NCBI GenBank assembly: GCA_934481445.1 | Contig: CAKSPC010000001.1 | Location: 1-64,000 of the forward strand | Source: an uncultured Oscillospiraceae bacterium | Lineage (GTDB): Bacteria > Bacillota > Clostridia > Oscillospirales > Ruminococcaceae | Direction of reading: 5' to 3' | DNA: 64,000 nucleotides | In this document: piece by piece, positions 51,319 to 61,600 of the stretch | How positions within the stretch are numbered: the first letter of the stretch is position 1 | Layout of the letters: each line of letters opens with the position of its first letter | Program-made: the position numbers and the translations under genes | The notes under the pieces: generated by a model | What the model saw: only the letters and a program-made list of their open reading frames with translations | Database searches by the model: none | What the model was told of the DNA's origin: nothing

Positions 51319-54054
51319 TCAATACTGCCCGTACCATGCACCAACGGGGCAATTTGTGTCGTCCGGAGCGGCGGTACCAACGCAGGTTTTGTGCAGCCCA
51401 ATCTCTGTAGCTCCGGCGTTTCCCACTGCGTCGTTTACATTACTGCGAGAGATGCCGATAATGCCGTTGCTCACTGTTATATTGGACCCTATCTTAACTC
51501 CGCCATAGTTGCCTGTTCCGGCGTTCGGGAGAGTGTATACCGTATCCGTAAATACTCTCGTACTCCATGCACTCCAAGTCCCGTTTGTGCAAGTGCGGAA
51601 ATACTGCACGTTAAGGTCGCTGACAGTAACATAGGTTTGAATTGCGATATAATCTGTTGAGCCGCACCAACGGACTAACTCCACATCGAGAATAAAAGGA
51701 TTACCTTCGGTCAGCGGTCTATTGCTGATTGCTGAAGAGCCGCCGGCAGTCACGCATATGTAAAACATACTCCTGGGATGTCCTGCCGAAAGGTTGAGGT
51801 CGTTTAAATCTAAGGTTTGTCCCGTGATATCGATACGGTCATATCCTTTTGCGCAAAACGCTCCTGTTGAAGGATTTGCTATGAAGTTTGCGGATTTTAC
51901 AGCACCATTTGTTTCAGCCGTGTCATTAGCGTTTGGCGAGAGGAGAACCCGATAAGCAGCATTGGCGGTGCTGTTATTTTGAGTTACCTTGGTATCTGTA
52001 TTGGTATCTAAATCACCAACTAATTCATACTGTGTGCCATTATAAACGAACTCGTAGGTTCTATTTGCAGCAAGATATCCAGCGCTAATAGCAGCACCGC
52101 GATAATAAATTGCTTTGGCTCCTGTATTGTTTGCGTTGAGGGTTGGGCTGGCAGCTGTATTTGTTACTGTGAATTTGACAGCAACCCTAGCACCGGCTTT
52201 GAGGACAAAACCAGCCAAAGCAACCGTTTTTGCCGCAGTGGCAGCAGCCGTAGAGCAGATTGCATAATGCGATATGTCGGCTGTGCCGTCAAAGGATACC
52301 CCGTCAATTGCTCTTGCCGTATTAAGCCGCTCTGCATTTTGTATATAGCCTCCCAACGTCGCGACAGTCGCACCATCGGGAATAGCAGCCGACAAGTAAT
52401 CCGACATCCACGTTATCGAAATCATGTTTTTGGACTCGCCGCGATAGTAATCGTGGACGGTCCATTTGTCGTTCTTGTCAAGCATATGCACTGCCAGCCG
52501 CCATGTTGATGTACCTGCCTTATAGCAGACGACCCTGTTATTATAGATAGACCCGCCGTAGTACATCAGCGAGGCTATCTCAGGGTCAGCCGTCGCGACA
52601 TTGGTAAATATCAGCACTACTGTGATCGGGCGGCTGCCCCTGTTGCTCATCGTAAAAACAACAGAGTGATTTGCCCACGCTGTCTTGACCGTAATTTCGG
52701 CACAATCATAAAAGCCGCCATGCGTGCCGTCTGTTATTACTCCATGCACATATCTGCTGTCTTTTAAGTATAACGGCCCCGAAATAGTTCCGCCTGCCGT
52801 CAGCATAAAGTCCGCCGCAGACTTGCCGCCGAGGGTTTCGGCGTCGCCGGCGCTTATCCTCTGCCATGCATTCCAGACACCGTTTTCCTTGGAACGAATG
52901 TACTGTTTCCTGTCGCCGCGGGCTGATGTAGCAATCTGAGTTAGCCAGTTCGCACTGTGCACAAATACCTGCACATAAAAATTATTGCTGCTGTTATTGC
53001 CGTCGGGGGCATTGGCAGACGGAGTTGCGGCGTTTCCCTGTATCTCATATATTCCATCATTGACAAGGGTGTCATAATCGCCACCTTCGACGTTGGTTGC
53101 CTTTGCGGGATAAAATTCGTCGGCGTGTTTTCCGTCAACAGTATCCGCATTACCGCCTTTTGCGGGAAGTTCCGTCGGCAAATCGGCTTTGTTAGCCTTT
53201 TCGGCAAGCGCCGCATTGACCACTTTATTCTGCACGGGATTCGCCGAGGAATCCGATAGCGCCGAATCCACCGTGATCTTGTTCGCGCCCGCCGCGATTC
53301 CGTCCAGTTTCTTCTTATCAGCCGCCGACATCATTCCCGCCGCACTCTGCGTTGCCGCCGCGTGCGTGTGGTCGGTATTTGATTTTCCCGCAAGCGCCGC
53401 ATTGACCACTTTATTCTGCACAGGATTCGCCGAGGAATCCGATAGCGCCGAATCCACCGTGATCTTGTTCGCGCCCGCCGCGATTCCGTCCAGTTTCTTC
53501 TTATCAGCGGCGGACATCATCCCCGCCGCGCTCTGCGTTGCCGCCGCGTGCGTGTGACTGGTCTTGGAATAGCCCTTAAGTGCGTCCTCAAGATCCTCAT
53601 ACGTCACAAAAACATTGTTTGATATCTGCACAACGATGTTATCGGTGTTTGATACTGCGATGGCCGATGTAAATTCCAGCAAAAATTCTGGGTATTCCGC
53701 CGCCGTCGGGATCTCATCGCCGACTGTATCCTGCATTATTGCAAAAAGCTTTTCCTCGCCGCTTTCCAGCTTTGCAAAAACGCCGACCTGCCTCATTGTC
53801 CGGGTGGTCGTCACGCCCGAGTTTGTAACGCGGATTTTGACATCGACCCCCGCGCCGCTTATCACATTCTTCTGAGCGATCTTAGCCTCGACAGGTATTG
53901 GGGCAGTAAGCGATGTCTGCCTTATCAGCGCCGCCGTGTCGACCGTTCCGCCGCCCAGCGCCGCTCTCGTTATCGTAAGCGTGCCGCCGTTAAGGAGCTG
54001 CACCAGCATATCCAGTCCATCGTTGGTGATCAGTGAATCCTGCCACTTAGCCAT
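51319..54054 (-). CDS. Phage tail fibre protein
   Basis: The 911-aa protein has an N-terminal tail-attachment domain (about 1-155, KWQDSLITNDGLDMLVQLLN start) as in P2-like fibre proteins, then two 62-residue repeats with HTHAAATQSAAGMMSAADKK (about 170-290), a GNADTVDGKHADEFYPA collar-like motif, and a long beta-rich distal part. It should bind the host surface. The end, about 690-911, resembles a receptor-binding tip, with a Cys-containing last segment (TEIGLHKTCVGTAAPDDTNC). Confidence 0.88.
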   Translation of the reverse strand: MAKWQDSLITNDGLDMLVQLLNGGTLTITRAALGGGTVDTAALIRQTSLTAPIPVEAKIAQKNVISGAGVDVKIRVTNSGVTTTRTMRQVGVFAKLESGEEKLFAIMQDTVGDEIPTAAEYPEFLLEFTSAIAVSNTDNIVVQISNNVFVTYEDLEDALKGYSKTSHTHAAATQSAAGMMSAADKKKLDGIAAGANKITVDSALSDSSANPVQNKVVNAALAGKSNTDHTHAAATQSAAGMMSAADKKKLDGIAAGANKITVDSALSDSSANPVQNKVVNAALAEKANKADLPTELPAKGGNADTVDGKHADEFYPAKATNVEGGDYDTLVNDGIYEIQGNAATPSANAPDGNNSSNNFYVQVFVHSANWLTQIATSARGDRKQYIRSKENGVWNAWQRISAGDAETLGGKSAADFMLTAGGTISGPLYLKDSRYVHGVITDGTHGGFYDCAEITVKTAWANHSVVFTMSNRGSRPITVVLIFTNVATADPEIASLMYYGGSIYNNRVVCYKAGTSTWRLAVHMLDKNDKWTVHDYYRGESKNMISITWMSDYLSAAIPDGATVATLGGYIQNAERLNTARAIDGVSFDGTADISHYAICSTAAATAAKTVALAGFVLKAGARVAVKFTVTNTAASPTLNANNTGAKAIYYRGAAISAGYLAANRTYEFVYNGTQYELVGDLDTNTDTKVTQNNSTANAAYRVLLSPNANDTAETNGAVKSANFIANPSTGAFCAKGYDRIDITGQTLDLNDLNLSAGHPRSMFYICVTAGGSSAISNRPLTEGNPFILDVELVRWCGSTDYIAIQTYVTVSDLNVQYFRTCTNGTWSAWSTRVFTDTVYTLPNAGTGNYGGVKIGSNITVSNGIIGISRSNVNDAVGNAGATEIGLHKTCVGTAAPDDTNCPVGAWYGQY
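53204..53557. repeat. 186-bp tandem repeat in the fibre gene
   Basis: Two copies (53204-53389 and 53390-53557, the latter partial) differ at only a few bases. The unit of 186 bases is 62 codons, so changes in copy number keep the frame. Confidence 0.85.
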
Positions 54055-54631
54055 AGTTCTTCACCTCGCTGCGTATTCTCTTTATCATTCCGCACGGACG
54101 TATCGCCGTTTTTATGGGGACATCCGTGGAAACACCAACCTCAAAAATCGTTTCTTCCAAAACGCTCCGCGCGTTTTTGTAATAGTCCACCTTCTGGAGG
54201 ACGCGATCTCTCTTTTCGCGGTCATTCGACGAATCGTAGATAACCACTTTGAAATGATACGGCTCCCCGCCGTATTCGTTCCATTCCAGCACGCGGACAT
54301 CTTCGTAAATGCCCCGCAGCGCCGTTTCGACCGCATATTTTGTGCCCTTGTACTTGTGTATGCGTATGCACTCCTTGACCGTCTGCCGCTTGGAGCTGAT
54401 GGGCGCGTCGATCTCATACCACTGTATCTTGAGATCAACGGCAAGGATGTCCAGCACCTCCTCGGGAAGCTCGTCCACGTTCGGGAATACAGAAACGCAG
54501 GCAGTTTCCCCAACGACCTTGATAAGCTTCCCCGCTATTACATCCGCAAGCTTTTTAAGCCTTTCCTCCCGGGAAAGCGAGTAAGGAAACGCCGTCAGCA
54601 GCGCTTCCTTTTCCGAAACAAGCCTATTCAT
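54047..54631 (-). CDS. Phage tail protein I (gpI-like)
   Basis: The 194-aa protein matches the P2 gpI family: LAVDLKIQWYEID-like start of the conserved part, then IRIHKYKGTKYAVETALRGI and WNEYGGEPYHFKVVI. It is part of the baseplate. It overlaps the baseplate J gene and the fibre gene by eight bases each, the common I-H order. Confidence 0.9.
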   Translation of the reverse strand: MNRLVSEKEALLTAFPYSLSREERLKKLADVIAGKLIKVVGETACVSVFPNVDELPEEVLDILAVDLKIQWYEIDAPISSKRQTVKECIRIHKYKGTKYAVETALRGIYEDVRVLEWNEYGGEPYHFKVVIYDSSNDREKRDRVLQKVDYYKNARSVLEETIFEVGVSTDVPIKTAIRPCGMIKRIRSEVKNYG

Positions 54632-55778
54632 CCTCGTATCCTCCGTTTGTGATCACCGCTTTTGCAATGTCCGTGTGCGCCACCTGCGGTGTGAGATGAT
54701 CCGACCCGTCGCGAAGAGCAGTAAACACGGGCGACTTTATCTCAACGCGCTTTGCGCCCGTGCCGCTCAACAGCCACATAAGCCGTGACGGGTTGATATC
54801 CCTCCCGATTTTTTTACACTGCCAGTCCGCATATTCGCTGATGGCTCCGCGAATAGCCGCCTCAATGTCCGCCGCCGATTTCTCCGTGCTGCGGTCAATG
54901 TAGTATGTAAGCTCTATCTTAAATTCGACCACCACAGGGTCGAGGACCTCCACCACATCCGTAAGCGGTCTGACCTTATCGTCATTGCAGGCGGCAAGGA
55001 TAGCGTTCTTCGTGCCGTCGTCGGCGATCTCGCCGTCGCTCATTATCGCAAAAATATCCACATACCCGGGCTTATCCTTGGGGTTTATCGCACAAACATC
55101 CGCAATGCTCGTCGATACCGATTTCGCGTGATATTCATACGCTCCCTTCGGGCCTGCCGTGCTGAATGCTTCAAGCCCCGCCCTCATCAGCTCGTAGTAT
55201 TCCTCGTCGGTTGCCTGTTCCGCGCCGCCGTGGGAAGTATCGGTGTTCGCACAGGACGCGTAATACATCACCTTATCGATATCCACAAGCACATTTATCT
55301 GCCCGGGCACATACCCGTTTCCGACCGTGCCCTCCGTTTCGCAGATAACTGTAACATCCGCCGCAGTCGCTCCGATTGCTACCGCCGTATCCTCCGCCGT
55401 CGCCCACATCAGAGTCCCGCTGCTGTCTGTAACTCTTGTCCCCTTTGGTATCGGCACCGCCGTTTCCTGCGCCGCCGACAGCGTAAAGCGCACCACGCAT
55501 TCCGCCGGCGTTGCCTGCGGTCTTGCCACGTTGTAGATCATCTCTCCGAGCGCGTCGAGATTATCTCCCACCGCCCTCGACGGTATATTCTGATTTGCCG
55601 CGTAATTTATCATCACGCGCTGCTGTATGATGATCCCCGCGACCCACCGGATAAACAATTTATCGGGGTCAGCCGGCAACAGCGTGCGCCCTGTGAGCGA
55701 TTCGTAGTTTGCGGTAAGATCCGCGATCACCTCCGCGCTGTCCGTCGGTACAAACTGATAATCAGTCGCTCTGCTCAT
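54624..55778 (-). CDS. Baseplate J-like protein
   Basis: The 384-aa protein is a P2 gpJ/Mu gp47-type baseplate wedge component. Typical parts are AVGDNLDALGEMIYNVARP, IPKGTRVTDSSGTLMW, GTVGNGYVPGQINVLVD and DEEYYELMRAGLEAFSTAGP. It overlaps the W gene by 17 bases and the I gene by eight. Confidence 0.94.
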   Translation of the reverse strand: MSRATDYQFVPTDSAEVIADLTANYESLTGRTLLPADPDKLFIRWVAGIIIQQRVMINYAANQNIPSRAVGDNLDALGEMIYNVARPQATPAECVVRFTLSAAQETAVPIPKGTRVTDSSGTLMWATAEDTAVAIGATAADVTVICETEGTVGNGYVPGQINVLVDIDKVMYYASCANTDTSHGGAEQATDEEYYELMRAGLEAFSTAGPKGAYEYHAKSVSTSIADVCAINPKDKPGYVDIFAIMSDGEIADDGTKNAILAACNDDKVRPLTDVVEVLDPVVVEFKIELTYYIDRSTEKSAADIEAAIRGAISEYADWQCKKIGRDINPSRLMWLLSGTGAKRVEIKSPVFTALRDGSDHLTPQVAHTDIAKAVITNGGYEDE

Positions 55779-56085
55779 CCGATATACTCACCTCCACCGT
55801 TAATATCATCCTGCCGTCCGCCGATTTCTCGAAATACACATCATCGAGCTTTGCCCGCGGCTCGAACTCTTCGAGCGCGTCCGAGATCTCCACGAAAGCC
55901 ATAGCCTCCGCAACATCGATAGGCTTGTCCACAAACTCCATCGGCAGCCCGAATTCTCGGTACATCGGCGCCGTCCCTCGCTTGGTATTGAGCAGGACGG
56001 CGATGTTCTGCAGCACGGAAAGCGGCTCGCTTCCCTGCTGTAAAACCAACGAATAATCATCGCCGGCGCTTACCTTGTACGACAT
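55762..56085 (-). CDS. Baseplate W protein (GPW/gp25-like)
   Basis: The 107-aa protein has the gp25-like lysozyme-fold core without catalytic residues: NIAVLLNTKRGTAPMYREFG, followed by a helix with DALEEFEPRAKLDDVYFE. It forms part of the baseplate wedge with the J protein, whose gene follows. Confidence 0.93.
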   Translation of the reverse strand: MSYKVSAGDDYSLVLQQGSEPLSVLQNIAVLLNTKRGTAPMYREFGLPMEFVDKPIDVAEAMAFVEISDALEEFEPRAKLDDVYFEKSADGRMILTVEVSISDEQSD

Positions 56086-56097
56086 TGCCCCGCCTCC

Positions 56098-56493
56098 TTA
56101 CTTGTTGTATTCTTTGAGCGATATCGCCACCCCCGCGGTTATGAGCTCCGATTTCTTGCCGTAGGTTTTCGCCGTAACTGTAAGATTGGTTATCACCCAG
56201 CGATAGTTTCCTATCGCCTTTTTCCCGATAACAAGCTTAAGCGTTTTGCCGCTCTTTTTGTAATCCTTAAGCTTTTGCAGTTCCTCCTCGACGTCAACGC
56301 CGAGTATCGCCGAAAGCGTCATGTTAAATGAGATCGTGTCCGCGTTGTTTCCCGTAAACTCGATTATCTCGTTCCCGCAATGCCGCTTGTGGCTGCCAAA
56401 CGACGCGGAACTGCTTATCGTAAGCCCCGAAAAAGTTTCGACCTTGTTCGCCGAAACCGTGAAAACCACCTTCCCAAGACTACCGACCTTCAC
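56098..56493 (-). CDS. Phage tail protein U (gpU-like)
   Basis: The 131-aa protein resembles P2 gpU, a tail terminator or completion protein: GLTISSSASFGSHKRHCGNE with a later FTGNNADTISFNMTL and GKKAIGNYRWVITNLTV. Its place between V and W differs from P2 itself, where U lies next to D. It overlaps the V gene by four bases. Confidence 0.8.
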   Translation of the reverse strand: MKVGSLGKVVFTVSANKVETFSGLTISSSASFGSHKRHCGNEIIEFTGNNADTISFNMTLSAILGVDVEEELQKLKDYKKSGKTLKLVIGKKAIGNYRWVITNLTVTAKTYGKKSELITAGVAISLKEYNK

Positions 56494-56867
56494 GTCAATC
56501 CCCCCATGATGATGCCGTCGCCGTTAAAATCATCGTTGTATTCGCACATCACTGTCTGCCCGATAAAAGGCAGCCAGCCGTAAACCCTCACCGTAATTTC
56601 GTGCGTGTGTGAGCTGTCCGGCGAAACTCCCCCTATCTCGTCGGGGTGACTGTTGGTGTATTCCGCGCCGTTATTCAGCCCCCTGTCCGCCGAAGCGTGC
56701 TTCTCGCTGACATCCCATTTCTTCCCGTCAGACGTCAGCGAAAGCGTGATAAATGAGGAATGATTGAGAACAGGCAGCCAGTCCGACACGATGTCCACAT
56801 CGGGAAACTTGACCCTTGCCATCCTCCTTTTAACGTCCACTACTGTGACCGTACCTATCCTGAACAT
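56490..56867 (-). CDS. Baseplate assembly protein V
   Basis: The 125-aa protein has the OB-fold start RIGTVTVVDVKRRMARVKFP and SDWLPVLNHSS of gpV-type spike proteins, then the PDSSHTHEITVRVYGWLPFI segment and GQTVMCEYNDDFNGDGIIMG. It is short and lacks a long beta-helix tip. The frame is open upstream to 57155, but ATG at 56867 gives the right start and follows the D gene by two bases. Confidence 0.9.
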   Translation of the reverse strand: MFRIGTVTVVDVKRRMARVKFPDVDIVSDWLPVLNHSSFITLSLTSDGKKWDVSEKHASADRGLNNGAEYTNSHPDEIGGVSPDSSHTHEITVRVYGWLPFIGQTVMCEYNDDFNGDGIIMGGLT

Positions 56868-56869
56868 TG

Positions 56870-58474
56870 TCAACCTCCGTAAAGTATCTGATTTACCCGC
56901 GCCTGCACCTGCTCGTAGCTGTGTCCTGCGGCTTCCAGCAGCTCCTTGCGCTTGGGATATACGTCCCATTCGCCGCGAATGACCTGCATAGCAAGCTGCT
57001 GTATCTCGTCGTCGCTGTCCGCCTTGCCGCCGCTCGTGCTCTCGCTTTCCGACAGGCACTTTCTTAGCGTGACCTGCGTGGTGTATCCGCCGGAAGATAT
57101 GCTGTGCTTTGCCGTCTTGATGATGTATTTTCCGTCGCCAAAACCAAAATCGCACAATTCCACCGTATTTCCCGCCGCAAGCTTCGGGTCGCCCGGGAAC
57201 GTAAACGTCCCCGTTATCTCAAACTTGTTGTGCAGGCGGAGCAGCTTGTGCGCAAGTTCCTGTGCTTCCGCCTTGCTCGATACCCTCTGCCGCACCTGCA
57301 GGCATTGCTGATTGTCGCTGTTTTCGTTGTAATTGTCCGCGTATTCGGTGGCGGATATGACCGTGCCGCTCGTTGTGGTGTAGGATACCCTGCAAGAGGT
57401 GTAGCAGTTGTTTGTGCCCGTGGACAGCTTGTACTTGGTATAGCCGCCCTCCTCGCCGTACTTTATCTTTTTGACAGCCTTTTTGCCCTCATATGCCGCC
57501 TGGTCAAACACCACAAGTATATTATTTGTGGCTTTGAGAGAGCACCCGGCGTTGTGGCACAGCTTTTGCAGAAATGCAATGTCGGATGTCCGATACTGCT
57601 CCACGCGGGAATACTTTGGATCGTACCCGCTCTCAAAAAGCACACCCATCCTGTTCTGCCGCGCGATCTCACCCGCGATCTCCGAAAGCGTGATATTTTC
57701 CCACGACTTTGACTTTAAGGTCTGCCGCACGGTGTTGCTGTATGACAGCGACGTAGCCTTTATCGTAACGGTCGCAGGCGGACCCTGCGCGTCTATGCTG
57801 TCAAGCTCAAACTGCCCGCAGTCAAGCACAATATCCCTGCCGTCGTTGTTGCCGTTTCTAAGCACGATAACAGCGGAAATTTTAAGTCCCTTGCCCGTCT
57901 GAACTTGCTTTGTATCTGATTTCGTGCCGCTTGATTTTTTGGCCGCCGAAGAGCTCGAAGGGGCGGACGAAGAACTTCCGCCCCCGCCCACGGATTTAAG
58001 GTTGTTGCCCTTAATGTATCCCGTTTTCCCCGAATAGGAGATTTTCGCCCAGCTCGAACAAAACCCGAGCACCGCGACAATAGTGCCGTAGGGCAGTTTG
58101 CCGATGACCTTGTATTTCTCGCCCGCTCCCTTTCGGATGTTTACACCCGTTGAAGCGGTGACCTTGTACCTTGGGTTATCGCTGTTGGTGCCTGAGGATC
58201 CCGACCCCGAAGCCGCAGACGAACTTGTGCCGCTTTCCGGCGCGGCAGATATCACCGAGCCGCCCAGAGCACCGCCCTCAATTATGCTGTTAAGCCATTT
58301 CCGCAGCCATTTGCCGTCGCGGTCCGCAACTTTTATCTGCAGGTCGTCCGCCTCGTCCTCCTCGTTGTCCACATACTCAAACGATATGTACCCTTTGTTG
58401 ACGTAAACCGTGATATCCACGCCGCCGAGTACGACCTGCGTTTCCGCGCGGCGCGCAAGATATTTGTCGCTCAT
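56870..58474 (-). CDS. Late control/hub protein D with an inserted SH3 domain
   Basis: The 534-aa protein is a P2 gpD-type tail hub: LGGVDITVYVNKGYISFEYV at the start and, in the C-terminal half, LTLSEIAGEIARQNRM-like and DIAFLQKLCHNAGCSLK, then KLAAGNTVELCDFGFGDGKY. Unlike typical gpD (350-390 aa), it has an insert at about 85-190: a bacterial SH3 domain (VTASTGVNIRKGAGEKYKVI, then GYIKGNNL) between Ser/Gly-rich linkers. ATG at 58474 overlaps the X stop (ATGA). Confidence 0.9.
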   Translation of the reverse strand: MSDKYLARRAETQVVLGGVDITVYVNKGYISFEYVDNEEDEADDLQIKVADRDGKWLRKWLNSIIEGGALGGSVISAAPESGTSSSAASGSGSSGTNSDNPRYKVTASTGVNIRKGAGEKYKVIGKLPYGTIVAVLGFCSSWAKISYSGKTGYIKGNNLKSVGGGGSSSSAPSSSSAAKKSSGTKSDTKQVQTGKGLKISAVIVLRNGNNDGRDIVLDCGQFELDSIDAQGPPATVTIKATSLSYSNTVRQTLKSKSWENITLSEIAGEIARQNRMGVLFESGYDPKYSRVEQYRTSDIAFLQKLCHNAGCSLKATNNILVVFDQAAYEGKKAVKKIKYGEEGGYTKYKLSTGTNNCYTSCRVSYTTTSGTVISATEYADNYNENSDNQQCLQVRQRVSSKAEAQELAHKLLRLHNKFEITGTFTFPGDPKLAAGNTVELCDFGFGDGKYIIKTAKHSISSGGYTTQVTLRKCLSESESTSGGKADSDDEIQQLAMQVIRGEWDVYPKRKELLEAAGHSYEQVQARVNQILYGG

Positions 58475-58683
58475 CCGCTCGCCCTCTTCCACGGCGGCAG
58501 ATCGTCCGCCGATATCCGCTCCTCAACCTCGGGGACGTCAAGAACCGCTCCCTCCGAAAAGATGTAGACCTCGCGGTATTCGGGGTTTGCGTTGATAAGC
58601 ACGTCCGTAAACTTAACATCGCCATACATCCGGTAGGCAATGCCGTCCCACATATCGCCCTGCTTTGTCGTGTATGTGCTCAT
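58471..58683 (-). CDS. Tail protein X (LysM-like)
   Basis: The 70-aa protein matches the gpX family: KQGDMWDGIAYRMYGD, VLINANPEYREVYIF and VLDVPEVE, a LysM-like fold. It helps tail assembly, probably at the hub or the wall-contact site. It overlaps the tape measure and D genes by four bases each. Confidence 0.93.
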   Translation of the reverse strand: MSTYTTKQGDMWDGIAYRMYGDVKFTDVLINANPEYREVYIFSEGAVLDVPEVEERISADDLPPWKRASG

Positions 58684-61600
58684 GCGTACACACTCCTTTG
58701 CCTGTCGATGCCCGCTTCCTCCAGCGCGTCTTTGACCATGTCCACAAGCCGCTCGGACATCTCCTGCAGCTTATCCTCGGTCGTGCCGCTCACCTCTCCG
58801 TTTATCACAAACTGCGGTGATATAGTGATTTGCGCTCCCGCGCCGCCGCTGCCGAAAAGCAGCGCCTTGGTGTTGTCGGCGTTTATAACTCTTTCCCCGC
58901 CGCGCATCGCCACAAGTTCCGGTCCTTCTTCGCCCACAAGGGCAATGCCCGATTGAGCTGACGATGTGCCGGATGCATACTGCGGTATATTGTCAAATTC
59001 GCGGAAACCGCGAACGCTCCCCTCATATGCCTTATCGGATGCGCTTGCTCCCGCCAGCGCCTGTGCCGCGGCCGCCGCAACGATGTCCGCCGCGTCGGTG
59101 ACCGAGCCCTTTCCCGCAAGGATAGCGTCGGCGTATGCCTGTATCGTAGCCTTTGCCGCCTCTTCCGCCGTGTCGCTCATATTCATGCCTTCCACGGCGT
59201 CCTCCATATCGCTGACGATGCCATCCATCGTGTCGTTGATATCGACCTTGTAATCGGCAAGTGACTTTGAAACCTCTTCCTGTGCCTTTTTCTGCTCCTC
59301 AAAGTTGCGCACCATGGCTTTAAGTTCCTCGTCCGTTGCGTCCGCCATGCCCGCGATCACGTTTACGGAGTCCTTTGAACCGTCCGCAAACGAAGCGATG
59401 ATGTCGCTCAATCCCTCAATATCGCCCGTTCTCCCGGACAGCGATTGGAGATTGTAGTTGTAGTTGTCCCAGTATTCCGCCTGCGATTCCAGCGCGGTGT
59501 TTATTGTGTCAATGCTTGTCGGCAGCGTTTCCTCGGCGTTGGTCCAGAGATTGTATTGCCCGTTAACGCTTTCATAAGCCGCCTGATATGCGTCGTTGTA
59601 TGCCTGCAAAAGCGTGGCCGTCTGCTCCGTGACATCGTTCACCGCAATAGACACAGCGTCATATGCGGATACTGTCTGTTCGGACGCGCCTGCTACAATG
59701 TCGCTGTATTCGACACCTACGCTCTCGCATTCCGCAATCGCCGCATTGACCTCTCTTAAGTCGTTAAGGACTTTCTGCCGCTCCTCCGAAGCCTTATCAA
59801 GGTCGTTCGTGTAATCACTCTTTCCAAAAATACCGCCGAGGAAAGAGTAATCAAGAGTCATTTCCACAAAGCTTCTTTCGCGGAAATACGCCTGCTCGTA
59901 TGCCGTTTCTGCCTTTTCGGCCTGCTCCTGCAATTGCTGCTGTTTTATTGTCAGCTCCGCAAGATTATCATGCGCCGCCTTGTACTTAGCCTGTATGCTT
60001 TCAGAGCCTGCCGCCCTGTCAATAGCGCCGGAAAGGCCGTCCAGCTTTCCCGTCACGTTCTCGACCGTCAGCCCGAGCGTGGGATACATCTCGTTAAGCT
60101 TTTCAAGGATAGGCTGCATAAGAGCTTCCTTGTGCGCCGCCGTTTCCGAGGATACGGCAATATCCTTGAGTTTTGCCGCCAACACCTGCGCCTGCTCCTG
60201 CTGTTCCGCGATGGAGTCCGTGCCCTCGTTATAAGAGGAGAGAAGCTCCGATGTGGAGTCATGCAGCGAATCTATCTCCGCATATAGTTCGGAAACGGAA
60301 AACGACTGCTGCTCAATGGTCGATGTTGCCTCGTCAAGGTCGTATTTAAGTGCCCGTGCTTGATTGGAAGTTTCGCCGAAGGTATCGCAAGCTGTCTGAT
60401 ATTCGCTGTTAAGCTGCTCTACTCTGTTCTGCTGCTCCTGTGATGCCGTCGTAAGCGTCAGCGTTTCGAGCCGTGCCGCCTTGGTCGCCTCGGAATAGCC
60501 GATAAGCCCCGCCGTAAGCGCAACTACCGATATCGCGATAATGCCCGCAGGGTTCGCAAGCATTGCCGCGTTCAGTTTCATCTGCGCTCCCGCCGCCGCA
60601 AACTGCGCCGCCACATTTTTTGACAGGTTGACGTTAAGCAGCATAAGCAATCCGTTTTCACTGGCCTTTAAGCCGATACCCGCCGCTGAAAGAGCATTAG
60701 ATATCTTCTTCGCCGCCGAAAACGCCGCATATCCCGCTACAACAACTCCGATCTCCGCGCCGACCGCCATGATACCCTTTACTACCGCCGGATTTTCCTC
60801 GCAAAATACGTTTATATCAGATATGATCTGCGTACCTGTCTGAGTAAGCCTGCGGAGCTCATCTTCATACAGACTGCCGACGGTCATCTTAAGACCGTCG
60901 GTGGCAGAATCAAGCAGTGTAACATCGCCCTGCAGGTTGTCAAGCTTGATGTCAGCCATCTTCTGCGCCGCGCCCGTGCAGTTGTTTATCTTTTCGGTAA
61001 GCGACTGATAATCAGCTTCCGAAGAATTTATTATCGCAAGCAGACCGTTATATCCTCGCTGTCCCGCAATGGCCATTGCATTCTGAACCCGCTCCGCCTC
61101 GGTCATCTGCTCAAAGTATCCGCGCAGTTCGTTTATGGAGTCGGAGAACCCGTCGATGGTACCATCGGCATTTACCGCCGAATATTCCACCTCTCCGAAA
61201 GCTTCGGCGGTAAGCGTCGCACCGTTGAGTAATCCGTTAAACGTATTTTTCAGCGCAGTTCCCGCAACGGAGCCCTTAACGCCCGCATTTGCCATCAGAC
61301 CTACGCCTACCGCAACATCCTCAATGCTGTATCCGAGCGCGCCTGCTATCGCACCCGCGCCCGAAAATGTTTCTCCCATAACAGCGACATTGGTGTTGCT
61401 GTTTGTGGCGGCCGCCGCAAGTACATCGGCAAAATGCGCGGTATCCTTTGCAGTAAGCCCGAATGCGGTCAGATTGTCTGTAACGATATCCGATACAAGC
61501 GCCAGATCCTCGCCGGAAGCGGCGGCAAGGTTTATCATGCCGTCCATGCCGGAAAGCATTTCGTTTGCGTCCCAGCCCGCCATACCCATGTAGGTCATAG

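Noticed and set aside
56868..57155. N-terminal extension of the baseplate V protein
   Set aside because: The extra 96 codons are a shadow of the D gene; V homology begins at ATG 56867.
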